Shown: positions 23,925 to 35,760 of the stretch, in pieces
Position numbering within the stretch: the stretch's first letter is position 1
How the letters are laid out: the number at the start of each line of letters is the position of its first letter
Assembly: GCA_030533445.1 (NCBI GenBank)
Contig: CM060070.1
Span: 35,828,501 to 35,892,500, forward strand
DNA length: 64,000 bases
Source: Cyprinodon diabolis
Taxonomy: Eukaryota > Chordata > Actinopteri > Cyprinodontiformes > Cyprinodontidae
Direction: 5' to 3'
Position numbers and translations under genes: made by a program
Notes under the pieces: model-generated
Databases searched by the model: none
What the model saw: the letters and a program-made list of their open reading frames with translations, nothing else
What the model was told of the DNA's origin: nothing

Positions 23925-24475
23925 TCTATTTCATCATTCTGCTCCATTCTCTCTATTCTCCCACTCTGCAGAATCTGTTAATTGTGCTGTGCTGCTGCCA
24001 TCAACACCTTTGTTTATAAATAGAGATCGGCCTGTTTTTCAGCATAGTCCTGTTTCTCTGACCGTGACTGGCTGGATGTGCTCTCTTCATCCTCTGACAT
24101 GGGAGCTGGCTAGTAGTACGTCTGCCTGGCTGTGTGTTTCCTGGACGGGGCCGCCTTTTAAAGTTGCCTTTTGTATCTCTGCTTCTTTCTGTATCTCTGC
24201 TTCTGTCTCCTTGAACCCCAGGCGGCCTCAGCAGATGGCCGCTCACACTGAGCCTGATTCGCCTGGAGATTTCTTCCTGTTAAAAGGGAGTTTTTCCTCT
24301 CCACTGTCACTACAAGTATGCTTAGTATTTGAGTCAATGTGTCGATGCAATCAACTGGTGTCGCTTAGATAGAAAACTTTGAATTTGACTGTATGATCTG
24401 GTGAACTGTAAAGTGCCTTGAGAAGACGTGTGTTGTGAATTGGCGCTATATAAATAAACTGAATAGAATTGAATT
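23925..24475 (+). mobile_element. L2-type LINE 3' untranslated region
   Basis: Plus-strand copy: CCACTCTGCAGAATCTG, then GCCGCTCACACTGAGCCTG, GTTTTTCCTCTCCACTGTC and TTGGCGCTATATAAATAAAC, ending in a TGAAT-type tail (GAATAGAATTGAATT). Confidence 0.75.
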
Positions 24476-24714
24476 ACTTTATAGCAGCTTGAAATACGAA
24501 TCAGGAAGCCAAAGTTTTTTACACACCATAACATCTAATAAGACAAAACAAAACAAAAGCTGAAAACTAGATGTGACATTATTACAATATGCGCACACCC
24601 ATGTTTTATGAGTGTCTTTTTCTGACTATTTTGGTTATTATTTCTTACATTCAGTGAAACCAAGTGTAATATTTTAGAATTCGGGACTGTTACATGAGAC
24701 CCCTACAAAAAGAT

Positions 24715-25170
24715 AAAAAAGATATGAGGTTTTGCATGCCCAAAATACATCAGTGACCTCTTGACCCAGTATGAACCTACTAGACCCCTCAGGTCACCCG
24801 GATCCGGCCTTTTATCAGTTCGCAGAGTCAGAACCAGACATGGAGAGGCTGCGTTCAGCTTCTATGCTCCACATGTCTGGAACAAACTCCCAGAAAGTCT
24901 CAGATTAGCTGAAACACTTAGTTTATTTAAATCCAGGCTGAAGACCCAGCTGTTCTCAGCTGCATTTACGTAGATTCTATTCAAAAGTTAAAATTCGCAC
25001 GTCTCTGTATTCTCTCTTTTTAATCTTAAATGTTTTTAATTTTGAATCACGCTTTTAATTGTTTTTAATTGTTTTCTCTCCCTTTTGCTTATAATGTTTT
25101 ATGTAAAGCACTTTGAATTGTTCTGTACATGAAATGTGCTATACAAATAAACTTGCCTTGCCTTTCCTTA
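24715..25170 (+). mobile_element. L2-type LINE ORF2 C-terminus and tail
   Basis: An open stretch to 24,973 reads RVRTRHGEAAFSFYAPHVWN, then KLPESLRLAETLSLFKSRLK and TQLFSAAFT, the typical C-terminal end of fish L2/Rex-like ORF2 proteins. It is followed by GTAAAGCACTTTGAATTG and the CAAATAAACTTGCCTTGCC tail. It is 5'-truncated and dead. Confidence 0.75.
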
Positions 25171-25199
25171 CTATGTTCATTCTTAATTAAAGGTATAAA

Positions 25200-26745
25200 A
25201 TTAAACTTAGATGCAATTACCGTTTTCTTCAAGGCAATGTACAGATTTTTATACTGCACATTTCACAAGCATTAAATGAATAATACATAATAGAAAAAGC
25301 AGATTTTATTGGCTTAAGGGTCAAATAAATAATGAATAGACTGAATCATTTAAAAGAAAAAAATGTATAATTACAATGATTCAATTATAAAAAAGAATAA
25401 TAAGCACAACAAAATAAAGTTTGGAAAAAAACTCAAACTAATAATGTTTAGACAGCACAGTCAAAGGCCAGTCTAAACTTTTTAACTTGATTTAAAGCAT
25501 CTTAGGGTTTCAGCTTTTAAAGTATTTTGGGATCTTGTTCCAGATTAGTGGAGCATTAGAAATAAAAACTGCATAAGAAGTTTTTTCAAAAATTTTCATT
25601 TACAGATTTAATATTTAATTATTATATTATTATTTTTTTTTATTTTAATCTCTGCAATTGCAGAGTAATCATATGCTATTTGAAAAGGGTGAAATTTGCT
25701 CAATATAAACAAGAGAAATTAAAAAATATAAAATCTGAAACTGACAAAAACTATTTAAAAAAATAAAATTCAAAAGCATTAACAAAAGAAACACCACTCC
25801 TGTCAAAGTCCTATTTTTAATTAAACTTTTCTCATAGTTAGATTTCTCTATCACAATTGTTTGTTTTTGTTTGTTTCTTTTTCACACAATTCCATTTAAA
25901 AAAACTTGTGCTTTTTTTTTAACAATAATGGAACAAAATGTACATTATTAAATACCTGAGTGGTCTTGTGGGTTGAAACACTGACAAGTCTCGAATTTAT
26001 TTAGGTTCTAAGGCTTTCAGTGACTTACAGAGTAAATCAAGTATTTTAAAGTCTATTATCCGAGATATGTGGAGCTAGTGGGATTTTAGAACTGCGCTGA
26101 TGATCTCGACTTTCTATGTTTTAGTGAGGATGTAGGCAGCAGCAACCTGGATCAACTGTAGCTGTCTGTTGGATTTTTAGGCAGACATGTGAAGACAGTG
26201 CTGCTGGAATCAATTATATTAAAGATGAACACGTGAATTAGCTTTTCAGGGTCCTGCTGAGAGATTAGCCCTTTAAATCCTGCAGAACTTCTTTAGGTGA
26301 TAGAAGGTCGACTTTGCTCCTGTCTCTATGAGCATCTGAAGATTCAGGACTGAGTCCATTACTAATCAGAGATTTAGAGCCAGATTGTGGTTTCTAGTGG
26401 GATCCACTGAATCTATTTACTAACTTCATATCGATCTTTCTTTTGCCCAAAAAATATTGCTTCATATTTGTTTTGATTCAGCTTTAAAAAAATTTTGGAA
26501 CCTCCATGTGTTAATTTCTTCCATGCAGCAATTTAATGAGTTTATCATCACCTGGTGACATTGTAAAGTACAACTTTGTGTTGTCTGCATAGTTTTGATA
26601 AATGCTGTTATTTATTATAAGTTAAATTAGAGGGAGAATGTAGATAATGGATAGGAGGGACCCCAAGATGGACGCCTTGGGAACACCAAATGGAATATTT
26701 GTGGTCTTTGATGTTAAATTGCTGACATAAAAAAAATAAGACTTT
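25200..26745 (-). mobile_element. decayed L2-type LINE, reverse transcriptase region
   Basis: On the minus strand, 26,640-26,695 reads GVPKASILGSLLSIIYIL, a mutated form of the GVPQGSILGP box of LINE reverse transcriptase. The rest follows the order of fish L2-like ORF2 but has many stops and gaps. It lies in the intron between ADAMTS exons 10 and 11. Confidence 0.55.
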
Positions 26746-26891
26746 TATAATTATTTTTTGTTTCCTTGTTTTCTTTCTTCAAAAAAAAAAACAGATGTTC
26801 CCTATTGAGCTCTTTGGTTACACTAGGCTGGGTTAGAAAATTGAAAAGGTCCCAAAAATAATGCATAACACTAGATATGTTTTTTGCTTAC

Positions 26892-27033
26892 CGCATATTT
26901 GCACTGTCTGGATCTGACGCCATACTGGAAGCGGCACTGCTCATCTGCATCATAGGCTTGACCTGGTGCTGTGGTGGGGTACGCAAACTCCTGCTTAGGG
27001 GGAACGTTGTTCAGACAGGAGCCCAGACCTGAG
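26892..27033 (-). CDS. adamts10: adamts10 exon 10: disintegrin-like module, start
   Basis: 142 bp, acceptor GCTTCAG, donor GTAAGC. It reads [20 protein letters not shown], then [17 protein letters not shown] and RSRQCKYA. The cysteine spacing is that of the ADAMTS disintegrin-like module. The residue before the exon border is Ala, where mammalian ADAMTS10 has Gly (CKYGEVC). The intron to the preceding exon is only 212 bp. Confidence 0.94.
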
Positions 27034-27245
27034 CTGAAGCAGGTCAAACAGAGGAGAGAGAAAAAAAAGAAGATTTTAGATCAACAAATTCCAATCTTTC
27101 ATTGTTTGGTCCTGATTTAAAGATTTTATTAAAGGCAGGTTGGGAGGAAAAAGGACTGGCCCGCTGCAAAGATTTTTCTCAAGCAATCAAATAGTTTTTT
27201 TCTGCCATTTATTTGAAGGTTGGAGATAGTCATTGTCTAACTCAC

Positions 27246-27392
27246 TCCAGGAAACTGGTGATGTAATCGCGGCTGCAGGCCGACCAGATGAACGGGTTTG
27301 TCTTCATGGTGATGTGGTCAGCCATCAGCTTGGCGGTCTCCTGGCTCCGCGGCCCACAGGCGTTCCCCATCCCGTCATGGTTCATCCCAAAC
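27246..27392 (-). CDS. adamts10: adamts10 exon 9: protease, rest of the zinc site and Met-turn
   Basis: 147 bp, acceptor CTCTAG, donor GTGAGT. It reads [13 protein letters not shown], which completes the third zinc histidine and the Asp typical of this family, then [17 protein letters not shown] and [16 protein letters not shown] in KLMADH is the Met-turn under the active site. HITMKTNPF supports ADAMTS10 over ADAMTS6, which has HITANTNPF. Confidence 0.95.
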
Positions 27393-28254
27393 CTAGAGCC
27401 CGTGATGACACAGTGACAACACTTTGAGGCCATGTGGACTTGTAATAATCACTGCAACAGCTACAGACAGCAGTTGAAAAAATGCTCCTAGTGGGTAACC
27501 AAGAGGGACTCGGAAAAACAAGCAATTTAAAGATTGTCACTGTACCAACCCTGACTGAGCAGAGTTTTTAAAAGCATACTGAGAATCTGTCCTACTTTGG
27601 ACATCAAACCAGGGACAGACTTATTATTGGCCTGGACAGCTATTCTTTGTAATTCATCACATTTTGAAACATTAAAAACACTATTTCTATAGTGCCGTCG
27701 TAAGATAGACTAACAAAAAAGTTGAAAGAAACTATATTAATTTACTGATGAAAAAAATCTGTAACGTTTGGCACTCAATTGTATTTTACTTGGATACCTC
27801 AAAGAAATCAGTCAGTTACTTTTCAAACTTAATGAATGAGGAATAAAAACAGATGTTCTACGAAGGCCTGCTGTGTTTGTTTAGATGATATTAAAGCACA
27901 AACTGTCACGACCTTGATGTGTTGGGTTTTGTTATTGCTTTGTGTGTATAATTGGACCATTTCCTTGCTGTGTGATCGGTACTTTAGATCTCGACTTTGT
28001 CATTTTATTAGTATCCTCATTTCTTTGGTGTTCTTTGCATATGTGACATTTTTTTCCTTCTAGATTTAGAGAAACTTCTCTGGTATCTTTCTTATTCTGT
28101 TCAACTCTTTTCTTTTTTTATTAGTTTCCCTCCTTTAGCTACTCACCATTTAATCTAATTAGATTTACTGGCTTTGTAATCCCTGCATCCTCACCTCTGT
28201 GTTTAAGCTCACAGGGTTCCATTGTTCTCTGCTGGTTTCCCAAGGAGTCAAGTA

Positions 28255-28862
28255 AAGTAAAAAAAAGTAAAAAAATACTTTGTTATTTTACTTAAGTAGA
28301 AATTTTGACTATCTAACCTTTAATGTAGTAATTATATCTTAGACAACTTTTTACTTCTACTATTATCTGTACTTTCTACTCCTTACATTTTAAAAATAGA
28401 CTCGTTATTTTTCGTTTCATTTATACTCATTCTTGTTATGGACTGTTGATATTTAAAAAAACAAACATCAATTTAATTTCTTTCATCCAGACACAGATGT
28501 CTTTGTGGTTGGACTCAGTACAACACCAACCTGTTGCTCGCTACATACCAAAATATATAGTTTTTCAAGAGGATGCAAAGTTACTTATTACCCTGTTACC
28601 ATTAGTTATAAAACTAAGAAAATGAAGTATAAGGACGTTATCATCCTGAACTGAAGAAAAACGTTCCTTTAATTGGGTAGTGCAGCAACCAGAATGAGGT
28701 TTAAAGCATGTGCCCTTCTACCCCACTTTTACACCTCAAATAGTTTTAAAAATGACACTTTTACACTTTTACTTGAGTAAAAAGATTCAGTTCATAGTCT
28801 TCTACAAAAGTGGTTTTAGGATTTATACTTCTACTTGAGTAATAGAATACTTTCAACACTTC
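28255..28862. repeat. MITE-like inverted-repeat element
   Basis: Left end TACTTTGTTATTTTACTTAAG with TAGAAAT and right end CTTCTACTTGAGTAATAG with AATACTTTC are imperfect inverted copies of about 30 bp. About 600 bp between; no coding content. I recognise it as a common fish repeat type without an assigned class. Confidence 0.6.
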
Positions 28863-29499
28863 TGTTGGTTTCTTTATTTTACTGTGGATTCTGGCGTAGT
28901 TTTACTGCCTGTTATTCTGTCCATTGTACCATGACCTATTCAACTGGTGAACACTGTATTTTTTATTGTATTAAAACATAATTAAAATCACAGCGAATGG
29001 ATCAAGAAGAAAGCTTTAGATGATTCAAGAAGCAGGGTTAGGCTATGAAACAATATCCCAAGCTTTAAAAAGCTCATAAAGTGCTGTTTCTTTGATCCCA
29101 AAAAGGAAAGGTCTGGGACTGAAGTGAATAAGGTTATGACCAAGTCAAAGTCTTAATTTAATTATAATTGAGATGCTTTGAGGAACGTGAGGCTCTCTCT
29201 AAGAGTGAGAAGAAGGTTGTCTAGAGTGGGATCCCCCCCAGTTATCCAGGTTGGCACCATAGGATTGGTGTGTATCGGGCAGAGTTAAAGTGCATATCGG
29301 GCAGAGTTAAATTACCTGTAGATAATGGAAAAGGTTTTGCAGTTCTATGGTAGTAGAACGAAAGGCAAGGTTTCCGGGGAATTGTCAACTGCCCAAGGAG
29401 AAATTTTTGATTAAATGCTAACCCAACTGTTTTTAATATTCTTTTTTGTTGCTGCATTTTTTTTATTTTATTTTATTTATTTATTTATTTTTTTCCTAC

Positions 29500-29625
29500 T
29501 TGCTTTGATTCTGTTTTATCTTCCTGTATTTTAATCATGTAAAGCACATTGCATTGTCATTGTACTGAATTGTGCCATACAAATAAATTTGCCTTGCCTT
29601 GCCTTTGAGATGATCTTAAACAGAA
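29500..29625 (+). mobile_element. LINE tail fragment
   Basis: ATCATGTAAAGCACATTGC followed by CAAATAAATTTGCCTTGCC, the same tail type as at 25,100-25,165. Confidence 0.6.
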
Positions 29626-29865
29626 CTTTTAACGCCTGAAAAACTTATAACGTGGCTGAATTGAACCACTGCCTGTTAGTGTACACCACTTACGCTGACT
29701 GTTTGCTGTAATTTTCCACAGTCCTAAAAGATTATCTAGAAAGAACATAGAGAGATTAAGACTGTAAGAGGGATCTGACATATAGCTGCAAACACAGTTA
29801 TTTTCTTAAGGTGCTAAAGATCTGTTTCCTCCCACAGAATAAAACGATACTCCCAGATTACCTAA

Positions 29866-29985
29866 AAGTTTAAAAAACAATTCACTGGACTTGGTTTCCA
29901 AGATTTGAAGACGTTTCGCTTCCCCTCCAGGAAGCTTTCTCAATTCAAATGTCTGGATCCGCAGTGAACTGAATTATAAGTTCTC
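29866..29985 (-). mobile_element. Penelope-like element, short tail fragment
   Basis: About 120 bp matching the inverted tail at 41,555-41,660 (GACTTGGTTTCCAAGATTTG, AGGAAGCTTTCTCAATTC). It ends about 30 bp from ADAMTS exon 8. Confidence 0.7.
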
Positions 29986-30012
29986 CCAGATCTGTATTTA
30001 AGTAAGACTTAC

Positions 30013-30118
30013 GTATGACCCATCTCATGGGCGATGGTGAAGGCCGTCCCCAGGCCGATGTCTTCGTTGATGCTGCAACTCCTCTCTGGTTCACACATCC
30101 CACCCACAGGGGCCAGCC
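30013..30118 (-). CDS. adamts10: adamts10 exon 8: protease, first half of the zinc site
   Basis: 106 bp, acceptor GTTGACAG, donor GTAAGT. It reads [19 protein letters not shown], then [20 protein letters not shown] carries the first two zinc-binding histidines and the catalytic glutamate. The zinc motif HExxHxxGxxHD is split over two exons, with the border inside the Thr codon after HEMGH. Most relatives have HEIGH or HELGH, so Met is a mild change at a hydrophobic position. A fragment of a Penelope-like element ends only about 30 bp from the donor side. Confidence 0.95.
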
Positions 30119-30710
30119 CTGTCAACCACACACAATCTAACTCAGACTGCCACTTGATGGCTGAACAAGCAAATCACAATACAGTACTATTCAATATATA
30201 ACACTGTTTTTGTTGTTATTGATGCATTTCAGCAACACCATATCCTATCCAGTTATTTTAAGTCATAGATCATTTATGCCTTTTTATGAAGTAAGAATTC
30301 TGCCATAAGTGCACGTGTGCCATGAATATAAGCAGTTTTATTTAAAGCGCACACACGTAAACTACTTCCACAAAAACTTTGAACACTCTATGCATGTAGA
30401 TTCAATACAATGAGGCCCCCGATAGGCTATATCCCAAGCATGACTTAATACTTCTTCTCTGCACTGCTTTTAATGTGACTGTAGATTCTCTTCTATTCGC
30501 ATGTGAACCTGTCTCTATGCGCCAAGGTCAACTTTTCTCTCTTTGAGGGTGGAAACAACAGAGAAAGTAAACCTCCTGTGATTGGATACTTAGCAAGTAA
30601 TCTTACCTCTTTAGACAAAGCAGTTTTCTTCCTAGTTGCATTTAGTAACATTAGTAAAGCATCTTTAGGCTAATCGCTTTTCTCTCAAAAAGTAAAAAAT
30701 TGGTTACGTG

Positions 30711-31064
30711 TAGTGTTGTACCGATACCAGTATCGAGCGGGTGGTATGGTGGTATCGATATCGGCGAGTACCAAAAAATAGAGCACCGATACCATTTTGA
30801 GGGCCAGAAGTTTCTTCAACAATTGTCACCCATTCCAGGTAGGCAATAAAAAGTTCTACTGGATTCCCTTTTTCCTGCTTCACAAAGGTAGACAGCAGCT
30901 TGACAAAGCCATGATGGAAATTATTTTACATCCGAGTAGTATGCAGTCCTTCATATATACACACACATCAATTTCAAACAGATGGTATCGGTATCAGCCA
31001 GTACTGCACAGCCAGGTATCGGCAATCGGTATCAGGGTCAAAAAATGGCATCGGCCCAACACTA
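30711..31064. mobile_element. hAT-type MITE, 354 bp
   Basis: Ends TAGTGTTGTACCGATACC and ...GGCATCGGCCCAACACTA. The flanks GTTACGTG and GTTAAGTG match at 7 of 8 bases. The interior is rich in GGTATCG-type motifs. It lies in the intron between ADAMTS exons 7 and 8. Confidence 0.8.
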
Positions 31065-31195
31065 GTTAAGTGACGTCATTATTAAATAACTTAATATTTA
31101 AAAAGCAATAAATGTGTTTTGAAAGCAGTAAAAATATGCCAAAATGTTTAACTGAAACTATACCACCTTCTGTTTAAGGTGGCATGAACTAAGCT

Positions 31196-31937
31196 AAAAA
31201 AAACATCCACTGGACTTTTGTTTTGCAAGTCTGAAGACGTTTCACTTCCCAACCAGGAAGCTTTTTCCAATTCAAAACGTCAGGAATAGCGTCGAGTTCG
31301 AGGTTTAATACAGTAGCCAAACAAAGCCTTGTAATGGCTTAGAAATATGCAAGTTGAAACGGACAAACGTTTTGAAATGGGGGTTGTTTAGCTTCTTTGT
31401 TAGCCTGCAATGCCCCCCTGTCTATGTCTCTGAAAAGGTGGTTGTTAAAGGGGATTGTTGGCCTGGCTGAATAGGTGAGGTCTTCTGTTCCACTGTAAAG
31501 GGGTTGGGGTTGCGATGATAGCAGGAAGGAAACGACTCTGAAAGCTGAAATCTGAGTCCACCCCCTCTGTTTAAGGTTGGTTTTTCTTTCTTAACATCCA
31601 TCCATCCATCCATTATCTGACACGCTTTTCCCAAATGGGGCCGCGTGGGGTGCTGGTGCCCATCTCCAGCTGTCAATGGCCCTGCGATGGACTGGCGACC
31701 TGTCCACGGTGTACCCCGCCACCGTGGACAGGTCGCCAGTCCATTGCAGGGCAACACAGAGACAAACAGGACATCTGTCAGAAAAACGTTCTGGGCCTCA
31801 AAAGAATGGCCTTTGTCTATAAGGTGTAGATGTACCGTAGAGTCTTGTCCTGAGGAGGTCGCTCTTCTGTGATGTGCCATGCGTCTGTGGAGAGGTTGTT
31901 TGGTTTCTCCAATATAAAGATGAGAACATTCCTCACC
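31196..31937 (-). mobile_element. Penelope-like element, endonuclease and tail, interrupted
   Basis: Minus-strand copy. Near 31,930-31,800 it reads LYIGETKQPLHRRMAHHRRA and VHLHLIDKGHSFEAQN, and after a break KPTLNRGGGLRF and the tail. About 175 bp of an unrelated repeat (31,598-31,775) interrupts the endonuclease region; the frame stays open through it by chance. Confidence 0.75.
31598..31775. repeat. dispersed TCCATCC-type repeat, rearranged, with a long hairpin
   Basis: Starts with ATCCATCCATCC and contains the CTGGCGACCTGTCCACGG segment twice in opposite orientation. The arms 31,679-31,711 and 31,720-31,752 pair with one mismatch around an 8-base loop. The same repeat family occurs complete at 12,181-12,496. 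Confidence 0.75.
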
Positions 31938-32144
31938 TTCTTTGTTTATTTTTAGGAAAATGAGGCTACAATGAACTCTTGTTCACACAAATTAGAATAC
32001 ATTTCTAATCAGTTTGCAGCTACTGTCAAGCCTTTTTCTTTGTATGTCCAGCATCTCTTAATGACAATGATGGCTGTTGGGTATAAAGTCAGAATTCGAC
32101 TCTTGAACATATCAGCTATTAGCCTGAAGATGCTTTGCCAGCAT

Positions 32145-32795
32145 AACCTTCGCTACCCGATCCGTCCCGGAGGCACGATCCGTACCATCAGCTCATTGTG
32201 CAACCAGACATACATCCGGGTTTTATTTTGAAAAAAAGACATAAATTACGTTTTTCTCTCCCCAAAAACAGTAAGCATACTAAACTATAATGTTTAAAGG
32301 ATAGTATTGTATTTCCTGATAAAATAAATGCTTTAAAATCCTTTCTGTTTTATCACTCGTCTGTGTCCGATCAGGCATGTCTGGATCTTACAGGAGCTTT
32401 TTCGGCTTTAAATTTAAAAATAAATCTAGTCTTTTTGAGTTTTGTTTCCCTTTCCTGTTAACTGTATGGTATATAGTGTGTAATCTAAAGATAGAAACAA
32501 CTAAAATGTTGCTTAACATGGTTTAATCATATTTTACATATCTGATTAAGTCTCACAAGCAATTTAACAAAGAATATGTAAAAAGTCTCAACAATTTCTC
32601 AGAAAATAAAAAAAAAAACAATTTTTTTTAAAGGTGTGTATTACAGTTTTTTAGTGAGTTAAGGATAGAAATAAGTAATTTTAGTACCATAGTTACATGA
32701 ATTATGGAAACCCTGATGTATAACTGGTTGTGCATGTGCAGATGAGCTGATGGTACTTATTGTGCTTCCGGGACGGATCAGGTAGTGACAAATTA
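32145..32795. repeat. MITE-like element with about 75-bp inverted ends
   Basis: CTACCCGATCCGTCCCGG at the left and CCGGGACGGATCAGGTAG at the right are inverted copies, and the similarity continues inward through ACCATCAGCTCAT and the ATACATC(C/A)GGGTTT segment. The 480-bp interior is AT-rich and non-coding. I could not define a target duplication. Confidence 0.7.
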
Positions 32796-33499
32796 CAAGC
32801 CACAGCAAAGTAGAAAACCGTACAGTCTCAGGAGACAGGATGTCCTGAAAGGTACCCAATAAAAGCCAGTTTGCTTGCTCAGGTTGGTTTCACCCGTAAG
32901 GTGACAAAAGTTAACATGAGCGCACACTAACAGGTACACATGGGAGTAGGAAAGAATCTAAAGGCACATAAAAAGCAAGAGAAAACGCATGCACAAACTG
33001 ACATATTGGGGGTCTCATTGTATTGAAGATTAACACATAGAACACTCAAAATGAGTAGTTCACGTACGAATATTTTCAATACAACTGCTTGTAACAGTAT
33101 TTTTTACTTGTGTGCACGTTAGGCAGCTCTTTGACCTAATACCTTCTTACATTCAAACTTGAAGACCACTTGAGAGACCAAAGTATGTTTTAACTCATGA
33201 GTAGAACTTTGCATTATTTAAAGTTGTAGGGAAGCGGCTGTTCCAACCGTTGCATTTTCAAATTCTCCTGAGTGGTGTCAGACTACACGAGGGAATAAAG
33301 TGAATGTGATTGGTCGTTTATCAAGGGGGCGGGATTGTTGTGGCGGAAAGTTTTTAAGCTTTTTGATTGTCGCTCGTATCTCAGAAGCATCTTGCTAACC
33401 AGTTAGCAACTTAGTGCTAGTAGGTTCCAAATGGGAAATTCCATTGGAACCAAGTAGCAATAAATTGGTGACTCAGAAACGACACTGTCAAGGAACGCT

Positions 33500-33745
33500 A
33501 TGGACAGAGGAAACATGCAAGAGGAGGAAAGTTTTGTGTCGGAGGTCGTGGATGAGTCTCCTCCATCATACATTTTTTATTTAGAGGACGAAGTTGTTGT
33601 GGAAGAGGACGCCAGGGCGGCAGAAGCTTGGTTTGGTGTAGAAGGCTTCCAGCCGTACATGTTTGAGCCCTTGCCTCGCAACGCTGCCAGTTCTGTTAGC
33701 TCTACGCCTGCTGAAGACACAGACGTCCATCCCCGTGAACACTGA
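33500..33745 (+). CDS. small acidic ORF, possible first exon of a P2X7-tail-like protein
   Basis: 81-residue open frame in CpG-richer sequence than its surroundings. It is acidic (LEDEVVVEEDARAAEAWFG) and contains GFQPYMFEPLP. A PYxFEP motif precedes the zinc-binding P2X7 intracellular-type domain in many multi-copy fish proteins (recalled, not searched). No cysteine-rich continuation is visible nearby, though CCCCGTGAAC at about 33,730 could be a donor. The repeated segment TTCCAACCGTTGC at 33,240 and 33,786 flanks the region, hinting at a duplicated or mobile unit. It could be an expressed exon, a relic or chance. Confidence 0.3.
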   Translation: MDRGNMQEEESFVSEVVDESPPSYIFYLEDEVVVEEDARAAEAWFGVEGFQPYMFEPLPRNAASSVSSTPAEDTDVHPREH

Positions 33746-34214
33746 GACGGAACTCAATGGGAAAGGAAATGATTCTTATTTCTTATTCCAACCGTTGCGT
33801 ATATTAGCTGCGACATATGAATCAAGATGTTATGAATGAAAATATTTGATTGACAGATGACCGTTGATTTATGATTGGCCGAATTTAGGTGTACAACCTG
33901 AAGTATAACTAACTGGCCTGCATAAGATAACGGGGGGGAAAAAAACACTGATGTTAAGACAGGATGTTTTTTAAAATAGAAATTTTCTATTTTTTGGGAC
34001 AATATCGTCAGATAAAGAGTACTTTTATATACATGTTTAAGCCAAAATGATTTGACATTTAAATATGACTTCCCTAAAACTTTAAGAGTTACAGCTGGGC
34101 TCATGTTTAGCTTAAGTGTTCACTATTAACTCCCGCTGGACGCACAGCGTGTGCTTAATGTCAGTGAGCATTGTAGATTAGTGTAGATCGCACATCTGTG
34201 TGAGTTAATTTTAC

Positions 34215-34258
34215 CTAAAGTTTCACAGGGCTTGTTTTTCTGGATGCAGATGTCGTAC
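34215..34258 (-). CDS. adamts10: adamts10 exon 7 (44-bp micro-exon): protease domain
   Basis: Only 44 bp, acceptor CCTGCAG, donor GTAAAA. With the split codons it reads RYDICIQKNKPCETLG, matching the mammalian RYDICIYKNKPCGTLG segment. Both cysteines are kept. The small exon is framed by introns of about 4 kb on each side, so gene finders could easily miss it. Confidence 0.93.
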
Positions 34259-35287
34259 CTGCAGGCAAGGGAGAACATGTTATCTAAAAGCACACATTTC
34301 ATGCAGTTAACAGATATTATAATACTCATGTAGACATGCTGATGGTGCCGATCATTCATCATTTCAATAGTTTTATTACCCGCCTTAGGTATATCAGTTC
34401 ACACAACTTTTCATTTGAAATTATGTTTTTTATGTTCTTCTACTAGACTGATTAAAGGAAATACGCTTTTCTGATTCAAATTAAGATCAGTGAAATGTGT
34501 GGAACAAGTAAAGCGGACACTTGTTGGAGAAATGAGCAATAATGAAATAACTGACTGGGGTTTGATAATTTTGTTAAACAAGGAAAAGAAAAGACCACTG
34601 GAACAGATTCTCCCAAAAATCATTTACAGAAACATAATAGAAGCAAGATAAATATTTACAAACAGCAAGACGTGAATACAACAGCTGTAATGAAACTGGA
34701 AGAGTCATATAAACAAAGTCATGAAACACAAAGAAAAGACTGAACATTTAAAAAAGAAAAAAAATATTATTTGCACGATTAACTGTAAACACTTTGGAGA
34801 CGATGCAGATTGACAGAACTGTCTGTGACTGAAACCAAGTTTAAGTGTCAGCACACAACTTAAAGCAGCTCTCGGGGACCTGAGGTGTTTGCATGTCAAT
34901 TGATGGTGTCAATTTTAAGTTTTATGGTTCGATCAGTATTTTAGTTTATTTTTTATTTACTACTTAAAGCTATGTGTTCAGTTTCTTATTTTGTTCTTTT
35001 TTAGAAATATCACTGTTCATCTCTGCTTCCATTGTTTGGTAGTCTCACTGTGTCCCGACTCAGATCACTCTGGTCATTAGTCTTCCTCCCTCAGCAACCT
35101 TGTCTGAAACAGCTGCTGCACATCCCCCTTGCTTTAATCTCTTGATTTGGTAATTTTGGTAATTTTATTAAGCATATCCATTAGCTGTTGCCATGGCAAA
35201 CAACTAGTCTTCCTGGCATCCAGATTAAAAACATACAATACAAAGCACAGTCACAAATACTATATTTCTGCATAGTTAAGGTAACTT

Positions 35288-35760
35288 ATTTCCTTGTTTA
35301 TAAGCATCTGAGTCTGCGGGAGCACCTAGATATTGAATAGAAGGGACGCTAAGATGGGCCCTGGATATCATCAGATGTGATCTTTGTGGTTTGAAAGACT
35401 GACCCAGTTTTTCAGGCGATCTAATAAAACCAAGTGATCAACTGTGTCAACCTCTGCTCTTAGGTCCATAATAACAACACACTGGTTCTTCTGCAATCTG
35501 CATTCATTAAGATATCATTAAACATCTTCACAAGTATAGGCTCTGCACTGTGGTGAGCAATGAACCCAGAATGGAAGACAACAAAGCTGCTGGTCATTGT
35601 TATGAAGGTGCTGAAAAACAGCTTTTTCAATACTCTACTACTGATACGCCTGTAGTTCTGCAGTAGCAACTTGTCTAAGTTGGTCATAATTGGTGTTTTT
35701 ACATCTGGAAAAAATAAAAACTGACAAAAGGGACAACCACTTTTAAAGTGGTTCAAGTTA
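35288..35760 (-). mobile_element. L2-type LINE reverse transcriptase fragment
   Basis: On the minus strand it reads LDKLLLQNYRRI, then SFVVFHSGFIAHHSAEPILV, KMFNDILMNADCRRTSVLLL and TQLITWFY. This matches the FQSGFRxxHSTETALVKVxNDI region of L2-like reverse transcriptase, with stops. Confidence 0.7.

Noticed and set aside
31422..31880. 152-codon minus-strand ORF as one gene
   Set aside because: It is a Penelope-like endonuclease fragment read through an inserted unrelated repeat; the fusion is accidental.
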